From Maratus speciosus (lineage: Eukaryota > Arthropoda > Arachnida > Araneae > Salticidae), in assembly GCA_963932465.1 (NCBI GenBank), contig OZ010800.1, forward strand, positions 91,714,307-91,778,306: DNA of 64,000 bases, written 5' to 3'. Below the pieces are notes generated by a model, which saw only the letters and a program-made list of their open reading frames with translations, did not search any database and was not told the DNA's origin. Positions 12,028 to 21,039 of this stretch are shown piece after piece (position 1 is the first letter of the stretch; every line of letters begins with the position of its first letter). The translations under genes and the position numbers were made by a program.

Positions 12028-12987
12028 TTTTCACGTATTATTCGCGCATTATTAAACGTTGGTTTCGTGCTTTTTAATATTCCTGCACAAAGGCTTTAAT
12101 TGCTATTTTAATGTTTAAAATCGATTATATGAAGATATGAAGAATTGCTATTGAAGAAAGAAAAAGGTTAATGAAATATAAATTGGGAATTTGATAGGAA
12201 CTTTTATTTCACATAAATAGAACCCATAGTAGGTAAATATAAGGAATATAAAAAAAATATATATTACTATTACATAGATCGTTCAGTGACTCATTTTGAC
12301 AATGCCTTACTTACTTAACACTGTCCAGACATTCGTCAGTTTTTATTGGAAACTGTTACATAACAGTAAATTATCTTTATTTTGAACATAATATGGTCAA
12401 AATGTGACAAGATACACTTCACAATATAGACAGGTAAAGATTATATTTAATAACGTTTCGATTACCACGAAGTGAGGTATGTTTGGCCCATTAAGGATAA
12501 CTTTGGCCCAAGAGGGAAAAAAGATTAAATCTGCTATATTTTTTACATTGCTTGAGTTATCGATAAAGTTCTGATTTATCTCAAAATATCGGTGGTAGCA
12601 TCGGCTTGAAGCTAGCAGATCATTTGAAGTAATTCTACAGATTTACACGGTGGCAGGTGCAGTCAAACAAAAACTTGTGAAGATAGTGAGAATTTAGCTC
12701 TTATAACTTTTGTCTGCTAAGCTGTAAATAAAATCATTTGGACATTGGTAAGTACTCTATTGGTAAGTATAGTCTGAATATTATAATTTATTAGTGTAGA
12801 TCAATTCCTAATGCAGGATTATGCGATGTTTTCCTGAGATAAGAAAGAAAACAGTTTATAGAAGTTGGAGTAACGTTGGCCCAACATTTAGGGGTAACAT
12901 TGGCCAAACTAATTATATTTTAAATTTTTATATATAATTCCTGTAAATGCATAAAAATGTTATATTTAAAGTGGAGCTTTTCTTATT

Positions 12988-13257
12988 TTGTTGAATATAA
13001 ACATTCATGTTGTTGCTTGTTTTGGTATGCTTTTGAAAATATATATTTGTACTTATGCAAACAATAATATGGCTAAAATGTCATCCAGTGTTTTGATTTC
13101 AAATGAACCAATCAGGAAATCTATTGACAACGATGACTGTAACATAGAAATCTTTGTACTTGTGATGTTTAATTCCAATATTTATCCCGAAAGGATTACT
13201 TTGAAATCAAAGGAGGGTTGCTTTGTTGACATCATGGGAAAGAAGTGTTGGCATTAG
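12988..13257 (+). pseudogene. C-terminal fragment of a transposon-encoded protein (tentative)
   Basis: An 89-codon open frame. Its second half (about residues 54-89) has a hydrophobic strand, then SNIYPERITLKSKEG and KKCWH. This resembles the PG-I ... W-P motif in the C-terminal region of several arthropod transposase-derived proteins, with P followed by E instead of G. Downstream in frame, after a stop, PQHPVD continues the resemblance. It lies inside the TAGGGGAGACTGGGG element, which supports a transposon origin. I cannot name the family with confidence. Confidence 0.35.
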
Positions 13258-13560
13258 CCACAGCATCCAGTCGATAGTCAAGGAACGATACTATTGGAAA
13301 AAATAGTCTACTTAAACTTCTGTCTAAGAGAAACCACAATTCAGTCGAGACCTGGACAATTCACGTTAAATAATGTTAATAATTTTGTAAGAATGTTTTT
13401 ATTAAAATATATACTAATTTACACAACTTTTACACGTTTACACTTCTTACTCTCTCTTCCCCGTCTTTTTCAATAGGGTAACATTGATTCGCATAATGTT
13501 GTAGACACTATAATATCCGTTTTATCACATGGGCCAATGTTACCCCAATTCAAAGTAATA

Positions 13561-15976
13561 TTGGTAATCAAGGTAACCTTCAAAAAAATTTCTTAAAAAA
13601 CATTTCGGTGTCGATAAGTTTATGATAATGGTGTGGTTCCTTCTGTTCTTAACCAACAGAAAATTACCATGACATTGATTTTTAAAATAAAGTAAGAGAA
13701 CGAAGATGCTAAACATGCCATGAAACACAGAAATGTGGTTCAAAGTTATCCTTGTTGACGTTACTGGACCATTTGGTGTAGATTTTTAACAATATTGGAC
13801 TTGGATCCGCGTCGTTATCACTAGTTGAACTGACCATTTTCAGTACAACAGTCGCGGAAGCACGTTCGCTAGTGTCGATGAAAATATGCAGATTTGGTTT
13901 GTTTTCATTTATTTGTTGAGCAAAACTAAAAGTATTTTGAACTTCTTGTTTATAATTTTATCTATAAAAAACAAAAATGATAAACACAAATAACCAAATG
14001 GTTAATAAAAACTACTGGGCTCAGGATAGCGCATTTCTGCATCATACAAACGCACAGACATTCATACACACACACAAAAAAAAACGGCGACCTTTTTCAG
14101 ATACTGAAAAAAATTCATACACTTGACGCAAATGCTGTAGATCAACTAATTGATTGTGTGCAAGACAGAACGCGAATCTGCGTTCGCTGATTAAATAAAA
14201 AATAGACGCATCCTACGTAGAGACCACATCCTACGTAGCCAACCAGTTAAAATGCATAAAAATGGAACGCGTATCCGGTAACAAAATTTTTTGGTACGAG
14301 AAATAATATGGAATTACCTCCTTTCGCATTTTGGCCAGTTCTTCATCTACCATACAATTTTTAATTCATCTAAATGTGATTTTAAGAAATGAGACATTTT
14401 ATATTTAACGCTATTTTATACTCATTTTTATATTAAAAGTATTTTACATTTTTCATTCTTTAAAATATCAACGGGCCTACTGTTTTAATGCCTAAATTTC
14501 GTTTATATTTTTGCACTAAAATATATACTTAAAAAAATAAACATTTTAATGAATAAATTTAATTTTAACGAAGAAATGTTACAAAATAACTTTTATTAAA
14601 AATAATGACGTTTCTTGGTAGAATTTTTTATAATAGTGTAGTTTTCCAACTTTTTTCATGATCTTCTTTGAGAATTCAAGTTTCCAAATTAATTAACAAA
14701 GGTTATTTATTATTTGAAAAATAATAAAATGTTTACTTAGATGACTTAAAAACCTTTTTAGTATATACTCTAGTTTTGTCAGGCATATCAAATTTAATTA
14801 ATTTTTGAAGTAAAGAATTTTTTAATTATAACATACATCATTTTTTATGCTTGCTTAAAGTTTCAAAAATATGATTTTTTTTTTAAATATTTACGCAAAC
14901 TTCATCAAAGGTAAGTGCTTGCAAAATGATTTTTCTTCCATCGGCTTCTCCGTGTCCTATAACATATAACAGTTTTAAAAATGTTTTATTTTACCTCAAA
15001 AAGTTTAATGCTTAATGAAAGTGTATGTTTCTGCCAAAATATTTTTTAAGGATGTTTGACATGAGTTTCGATGTTATAAAAATGAATTTAGACAGTGTCG
15101 TATTGAGTTTTTTTCTTTCTGGAATATTAAAAAAATATATTATCTAATTAAAAGATTTTGACATTATATATATAAAAAAAAATGTCTACAATGAAAAAAC
15201 TAGAACTACGTAGCTTTTTTATGTATTATATTTGTAATTTTTTTTGACAAAAGAAGAAAATGCTGATAGCGTTTCAATAGAAGAAAAGTATTTCTATAAG
15301 AATCCATCTAGGTCGCAATCCCTCTATTAATTCAAAAGGTGAGATTCACAGTGTGTTTTATACCATGTCAAAATAGGGGTTCCATACGTATTTAGTTTTC
15401 ATTTGGATTTATTATCAACATGCTTAAGTTAAAGCGGTAATAGTCACATTCTGGTTTTTCTTCTAACCCATGCCAGGTATCGGACTCTAAGACACCTTCC
15501 CTTATAAATTCAATAGTGATGTTTCATGCAGCTGGTCTTAAATGTTTCTTAACTGTCATTATAAAGTTAAATGGCAATCAAGCTTCTTTTTACAAGAATA
15601 TTATTACGACAAATATGAATTTCGTCGAAACGACCATTTCATAATAACTGTCAATTTTCACCATTTCCAAATATTTCCTAGCTCGTGAGAACTTTGACGA
15701 ATATCTGTAAATTGAAATTTTATAACTTAACTGAAAAATAATTGCTGAATAATTAATGAAAAGGGTTTATTATTTTACTTTTTTCCGCAAGCAAAAACAG
15801 TTGTCAAAAAGACCGAACACGATCATCGGCAATCTAAAAAAATACCGGTCTACTCTCGGGTTAAAATTTAATCACATCAAGTCTAATTATGACAGAGCAC
15901 GAAAATTCAACCATTTGCACAGAACCGTACAACTCAGTGTTGTTTTTGACATAAATGAAGGCGTTTTCCAGTACGT
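13561..15976. other. AT-rich noncoding DNA
   Basis: No gene recognised. CATCCTACGTAG occurs twice near 14207-14240. A 100-codon open frame starting at 15756 runs into the 5' LTR of the following retrotransposon and has no known domain. Confidence 0.5.
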
Positions 15977-15981
15977 CTTTT

Positions 15982-16208
15982 TGTCATATCCCTGTCCCAA
16001 TAAGAATCAAACAATAGTTGAGATCTGTATTAACAGAGGGCAGCACTACACAGTCTGAGAGTGTAAGCTTTTGCATGCAACCATATATATCGATGCAGTT
16101 GTAAGAAATGACTTGTAATGAAAGCTGCGTTTAGCGGCTGTTGTATATATTGTAAATAATGCCTTCTTCCGTAGTATATAGTAATACATAGAGTGAGGCT
16201 ATATAATA
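15982..16208 (+). repeat. 5' LTR of gypsy element
   Basis: About 227 bp. It matches the 3' LTR closely across TGTCATATC, TGAGATCTGTATTAACAGA, TATCGATGCAGTTGTAAG, GCTGCGTTTAGCGGCTGTTG and ATGCCTTCTTCC. It lacks roughly 24 bp present in the 3' LTR, so the two LTRs have diverged since insertion. Confidence 0.9.
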
Positions 16209-16226
16209 TTGGCGACGTTATGGGAT
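16209..16226 (+). promoter_or_regulatory. Primer-binding site, tRNA-Ser-like
   Basis: TTGGCGACG immediately follows the LTR. TGGCGAC is complementary to the 3' end expected for a serine tRNA and is typical of this gypsy group. The tRNA assignment is an inference. Confidence 0.55.
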
Positions 16227-16302
16227 GTAACCCAAATTGAAATGTTGTGGAAAAAAAATTTGGAAAAAATAAAGAAAAAGAAAAAGAAAAAGAGAACGAA
16301 AA

Positions 16303-16690
16303 ATGGCCGATAAAGAAATAATTTCTCTGAGACGCTTAGAAGAATATAATTCAAATGTTCCTTGGACTATTTACGTCGAAAAAATTGACTTTTATTTCTC
16401 AGCGAATAGCATAAAAATGATGAGATGAAGAAAATATATTTTGCTAAATTCTGTTGGAACCTCAACGTTTGCCATTTAACGAGATATTATTGTTCCGAAT
16501 ACTCTGAAAGAAATCAGTTACGAAGACCTTTTAAAGAAAGCAAAGGATCATTTTTCACCACGCCCTAGTGAAATAGTAGAGCGATTTAAGTTCCAGAAAC
16601 GACTAAGGAAGTAAGGAGAAAATGTAGCAGATTTCATAAGAGATTTGCGTCAGTTATCCGAATATTGCAACTTCGGAAATACCCTTAATG
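16303..16690 (+). pseudogene. gag N-terminal relic of gypsy element
   Basis: Starts with an ATG that follows a purine-rich leader and reads MADKEIISLRRLEEYN. The frame is interrupted by a TGA at 16426-16428, a TAA about 70 bp further on, and another in-frame stop before the frameshift near 16690. The phrase around VADFIRDLRQLSEYCNFG is typical of the gag of Mag-like gypsy elements. It would have encoded the capsid region. Confidence 0.75.
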
Positions 16691-17503
16691 ACCGCTTGGT
16701 GTGATCAATTGGTGTTTGTGATCCAGGATCAGAAGATGCAACAGGAATTACTGGATTCTAAAGATTTAACGTTCCAAACAGCGGTGGATATAGCAGAGTC
16801 GTTTGAATCAGAGGATGCTGGAGTAAAATCCCTACACATCGGAGAAAGTACGACTGTCAATCAAGTGCGTGTTTCGAAAGGAGAGAAAGAAAAACTAGAG
16901 AAGTTCGCTCATGCACCTAAGCATAAAGAAGATAAATTTGCGCCTGAGAAACCGTGTTACAGATGTTCTAAAAATCATAATCCAAAATTTTGCCCTTTTA
17001 AATCTGCAGAATGCCATTTCTGCTATGGATTGGGTGATATAAAAAATTGTTGTCGAAATCGAAAATTTGGAATGAAAAATGAGAAACAGTATAAGAACAG
17101 GAAAATTAAAACTTTTCAGGAAGAATATTGTTTAAACTTCATGGCCGACAACTCCAATAATGTGTCGTGGGTAAAATCGGTTAAAATAAATGGTATAAAG
17201 GTAAAATTTGAAATTGGCACCGGTGCGGATCATACTATTGTAAGTGAAAGTGTTGCTAATAAATTGTTCTCAGGTAAGCTGCCTTTAATTAAATCTAAAA
17301 TTAAGTTACAAATTTATACTAAAGATTCTGTTTTGGGAGAATTAAAAGTGAATGCTGTTGTTCATAAATATTGTATTCCTGATTTAATAATATTAGTTAT
17401 TAAAGAGGAGGGTCCGAGTCTAATTGGAAAAACTTGGTTAAAAGCATCAAAATTATTTTGGCCTGATGCAAATATGATTAAAAGCTTTCGAAAGATGATT
17501 TAA
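16688..17503 (+). pseudogene. gag nucleocapsid and protease relic of gypsy element
   Basis: A 271-codon open frame continuing gag after a one-base frameshift. Residues about 90-102 form a CCHC-type zinc knuckle (C-X2-C-X3-H-X4-C). A second knuckle at 109-121 has lost its histidine (D in its place). Residues about 170-185 carry the retroviral-type aspartic protease signature, but the catalytic Asp of the D-T/S-G triad is a Gly (I-G-T-G-A), so the protease should be dead. The start shown is the first Met of the open frame, not a natural start. Confidence 0.8.
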
Positions 17504-17695
17504 TTAGAAATTTTCCTAATGTTTTTGCTGACGCGATCGGGACAATCAGGGGTCCTCTCGTGTCAATAAATTTGAAAAAAAGATGCAAAACCAATTTTTC
17601 TTAACTCTCGACTTGTTCCGTTTGCTTTAACTACTTCATCATTTTCCCCAAGATAAGTCGGGGGTAAAAGCACTGTTTCCCCATACCCGTCGCCA

Positions 17696-18356
17696 GTGAA
17701 GTGGTTAAGAAAAGCTACTGATGTAGAATTGGAACGATTAACTATTGAGGGTGTTTTAAAACCTGTTGATCATTCAGACTGGGATAGTGCCATAGTAATT
17801 GCTCCTAAGCCTAACGGTTCTGTTGGAATATGTGGTGATTATAGAGCAACAGTTAATGCTAAAACTGAAAATGACAATTATCCTCTTCCTAGAATGGAAG
17901 AATTATTTTCTAAATTAGCAGGTGGAATTTTTTTTACTGTTTTTGATTTAAAAGATACTTATTTACAACAACCTGTAGATGACGAAAGTGGTAAAATTTT
18001 GACGATAAATACACATAAAGGATTGTTTAATGTGTTAAGATTAGCATTTGGGGGGAAATGTGCTTCTGGAATGTTCCAAGGAAAAACAAACATATTTAAA
18101 AAAAAATGGATCTATTGGTGTATTTTTAGATGATGTTATCATAAGTGGTATTAACGAATCAGAACATTCTGAAAGAGTTGAAAGTGTTCTGAAATGCTTT
18201 TCTGAGCATGGTATAAGATTAAATAAGGAAAAATTAAATTTTATGGTTTCAGAAGTTTCTTATTTAGGACATAAAATATCTCAGGAAGGAGTTAGACCTA
18301 TTCCAGAAAAAGTTAATGCTATTTTGAATGCTCTTATTCCAAATAATGTGTCATAA
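17696..18356 (+). pseudogene. Reverse transcriptase relic of gypsy element
   Basis: Two overlapping frames (17696-18133 and 18048-18356) share one RT domain and are separated by a frameshift at the A-run near 18098-18107. Recognisable blocks are LERLTIEGVLKPVDHSDW, the fingers block with PLPRMEELF, FTVFDLKDTYLQ (first catalytic Asp), and FLDDVIISG, the Y/F-x-D-D box, in the second frame. The domain then runs through LGHKISQEGV. It would have copied the element RNA into DNA. It is inactivated by the frameshift and flanking stops. Confidence 0.85.
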
Positions 18357-18960
18357 TTGCGTTCAGTTTTAGGCTTGATTTCTTATTATAGAAACTTCCT
18401 GCACAATATTTCAGATGTTTTAGAGCCTTTACATAAATTATTAGATAATAATGTAAAGTGGACATGGTCATAAAAGCATGAAAAAGCGTTTTAAAATGTT
18501 AAAAAATTATTGTGTACATCTCCTGTTTTAGAACTATATGATGTTAACAAATATATAGTTTTAAACTCTGATGCTTCTGAATATGGTATAGAGTTAATTT
18601 TAAGCAACATTGTTTAGGGTAAAGAGACACCTATTGCTTATGCTTCTAGAACTTTAAATGAAACTGAAAGAAATTATGCAATGATACATAAAGAAACTTT
18701 ATCTGTAATGTTTGGTGTCTAAATTTCACCAATATTTAGCTGGAAAACAATTTAAAATTATAACAGATCATAAACCTTTAATTAGATTGTTTGATCCTGT
18801 TAAAAAGGTACCTGATACATTATAACCTAGAATGCTGAGATGGTCGTTAATGCTAGCTGGGTAAGATTATACAATTGAGTATCGCGAAGGAATAAATAAT
18901 ACAAATGCTGACGCATTAAGTAGATTACCGCTCCCAGGAACTGTAAATATGGTAAGTAAT
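18357..18960 (+). pseudogene. RNase H and connection-domain relic of gypsy element
   Basis: Too broken to form a long frame. Conceptual translation shows LRSVLGLISYYRNF, SDASEYGIEL (RNase H catalytic region), PIAYASRTLNETERNYA, ITDHKPL and EYREGINNTNADALSRLP in the expected order, with about six in-frame stops and at least one frameshift. It directly follows RT and precedes integrase. Confidence 0.75.
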
Positions 18961-19189
18961 CCTGCGGAAATAATGTTCGTTTCAAATAATGATAATTGGC
19001 CTGTTACTTCTAAAACTATTGCAAAGTGAACAACTGAAAATCAAATAACTTAACAAATTTTAGAGTGGGTGTTACATGGGTGGCCACGAAAGGTTAAACC
19101 AGAATAATATCAACCATATTTTCGTAGGAGGGAGGAAATTTCCTGTCTAGATACTTGTCTATTGTGGGGACATAGAGTGATCTTACAAG

Positions 19190-19882
19190 AGGAGGGCCGT
19201 GAATATATATTACAATTACTGCATTCCGTTCTGCAGGGTATATCGAGCATGAAAGCGAAAGCTAGGGGGGTAGTTTGGTGGCCAAATATGGATAAAGAAA
19301 TTGAACAAAATGGTAAAATCTTGTAATAGTTGTCAGATGTTTGGGAGGGATTGTCCCAAAACGGAACCCTTGAAATGGAAATCTGAATTACCCTGGGAAA
19401 GGATCCATATAGATCATGCCGGTCCTTTCGAAGGTAAAATATTTTTAATAGTAATCGATTCTTATACTAAATGGTTGGAGTTAGAGGTAGTACTCAGGTA
19501 TGATAGAAAAACTACAGTTAAGGTATTAAGGAAAATTTTTGCTACATTTGGATTACCTGTTGAATTGGTTAGTGATAATGGTCCCGCGTTCAGAAGTGAT
19601 GAATTTGAGGAATTTCTTAAAAATAATGGAATTAAGCATACGCCTATTCCACCATATCATCCGTCTTCGAACGGACAAGAGGAAAGATATGTTCAAACTG
19701 TGAAAAATTGCCTTAAAAAGCTAGATAAAGGCGACATAACATTGTCAATTTCACGATTTTTGTTAGAAAATCATTCCGCTCCTCATTCGGTGGATGGTAA
19801 AACTCCTACTGAATTAATGTTTGGAAGGCCAGTTCGATCAGCCCTTCACTTGGTATTACCATCAAAACCTGAAATACAGTAA
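19190..19882 (+). pseudogene. Integrase relic of gypsy element
   Basis: The N-terminal zinc-binding region includes LLHSVLQGISSMKAKARG, WWPNMDKEIE and SCNSCQ. After a small frame change near 19301 a 193-codon frame carries the rve catalytic core. The Asp of HIDHAGPF, the Asp of VSDNGPAF and the Glu of SSNGQEERYVQT form the D,D-35-E triad. All three catalytic residues are present in this copy, though the frame is not continuous with the rest of pol. Confidence 0.85.
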
Positions 19883-19916
19883 CCCCTGCACAAATATAAG
19901 TTTCATGATTTAGTTT

Positions 19917-20450
19917 TTGTTAAAAATTTTGGAAAAAGGGGAAAAATGGGTAAAAGGAAAAATTATGAAATTATTGGGGAGTAGATGGGTTTTAGTAAAT
20001 AGGTGTGACGGAGTAATGTGTAAGTATCACGTTGATCAGTTGAGACGTAATAAAGACATAAGTTATGAAAAACCAGAGAGAGTTGTAGAGATGAATCAAA
20101 ATGAAAAACTAATGTCAGACAAAGTTGAAAATATGGGACATAGTGTTAAAAATTACGATAGGTGATTATGATAGGTATGAAAGGGTTAACCAAAACCGTT
20201 TTTCTGGAATTAATGGAAAAATAAAAGAGAAGCTTATTAATGATAATGCTATAGAACAAAGCGAATCTCAGTCTTCGCATGATATTGTAACAGGTACAGT
20301 TGTGAGTAATGAAAATGATGATACAACAGATAAATCTGTGAAAAATACTTTGACTAAAAAAAATGACGAGGACACAAGGAAAAGTGCTCCACTTCAAAGA
20401 AGTCAAAGAGCAAGATTGCCTGTAGTTCACTTGAACTATGAAGGGAGGTG
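19917..20450 (+). pseudogene. Integrase C-terminal tail and polypurine tract
   Basis: Two frames (19917-20165 and 20125-20472) cover the C-terminal part of pol. KGKIMKLLGSRWVLV and MCKYHVDQLRRN resemble the tail of gypsy integrases. The acidic stretch ends in LQRSQRARLPVVHL, the basic end common in this group. The polypurine tract GAAGGGAGG lies at about 20440-20449, just before the 3' LTR. Confidence 0.65.
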
Positions 20451-20700
20451 TGTCATATCACAGTCCCAATAAGAATCTAACAATAGTTGAGATCTGTATT
20501 AACAGATGACAACACGGCACAGTCTGAGATTGTAAGGTTTTGCGTGCAACCAGATATATCGATGCAGTTGTAAGAAATGACTTGTTCTGAGAGCTGCGTT
20601 TAGCGGCTGTTGTATATATTGAAAAATAAACTGTAAGTAATATTATAGTTATGCCTTCTTCCTTAGTATATAGTAATGAATAGAATGCGGCGATATATTA
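20451..20700 (+). repeat. 3' LTR of gypsy element
   Basis: Begins TGTCATATC after the polypurine tract and ends just before CTTTT. It is the partner of the 5' LTR and carries AATAAACTGTAAGTAATATTA absent there. AATAAA in this extra segment could be a polyadenylation signal. Confidence 0.9.
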
Positions 20701-21039
20701 CTTTTGGTGTAATTTTACTTCACTAGAAACAATGTAAATGTGTACATAATACAGTAGAGCGCCGATTATCTGGACCTTTCGGGACCGATGCCGATCCGGC
20801 TAATGAAAAATCAGGATTATTGGACAATATTAAGAACGTCTGCGGCAATTTTTTGGACCACTTCCCTTCACTTTTTTTCCAGGCTTAGGACTGACAATTG
20901 AAGTAGTGAACATTTTAGCATATTACAAGTGGCGTGCTTAGAAATTATTTTATTTATTATTATTTATTTTTTATTTTTTTACAAATTCATAAAAACTTAT
21001 ACACAGAAGTTCACATAGAAATTATTATATGTATATATA

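Larger units (their letters stand above)
11797..12113. mobile_element. Palindrome made only of two Penelope terminal repeats
   Basis: Two inverted copies of the terminal repeat found at the Penelope-like element at 55.5-58.6 kb meet head to head at about 11940-11950. The left arm is in minus orientation and the right arm in plus orientation. Both contain TTTTTCTAGCACGCTG, CTATCTTGCACTGAAGAA, GATTCGAAACAGCT and AAACGTTGGTTT. No coding sequence lies between them. It sits inside the TAGGGGAGACTGGGG element and is therefore younger than that element. Confidence 0.75.
11235..13560. mobile_element. Decayed DNA transposon with TAGGGGAGACTGGGG end
   Basis: The left end reads TAGGGGAGACTGGGG. Motifs such as TTGGCCCA, GGTTGACC and GGGGTAACATTGGCC then recur near 11.25, 11.63, 12.48, 12.86-12.91 and 13.53 kb. 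Such subterminal repetition is typical of some arthropod DNA transposons. Near the right side is a reading frame resembling the C-terminal part of transposon-encoded proteins. Boundaries, especially the right one, are uncertain. Confidence 0.4.
15982..20700 (+). mobile_element. Ty3/gypsy LTR retrotransposon, complete but inactivated
   Basis: A full element with two LTRs starting TGTCATATC, a primer-binding site, gag and pol relics in the order gag-protease-RT-RNase H-integrase, a polypurine tract and a 3' LTR. It is flanked by CTTTT at 15977-15981 and 20701-20705, a 5-bp target duplication. Domain order is that of Ty3/gypsy, and the protein fragments resemble the Mag-like lineage common in arthropods. 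No env-like frame is evident. Several stops and frameshifts disrupt every module. Confidence 0.9.

Noticed and set aside
13294..13476. 60-codon frame after the transposase-like fragment
   Set aside because: The only resemblance is at its start and it cannot be joined in frame without several changes.
15756..16058. 100-codon open frame before the gypsy element
   Set aside because: It crosses the LTR boundary and target duplication, and has no known domain.
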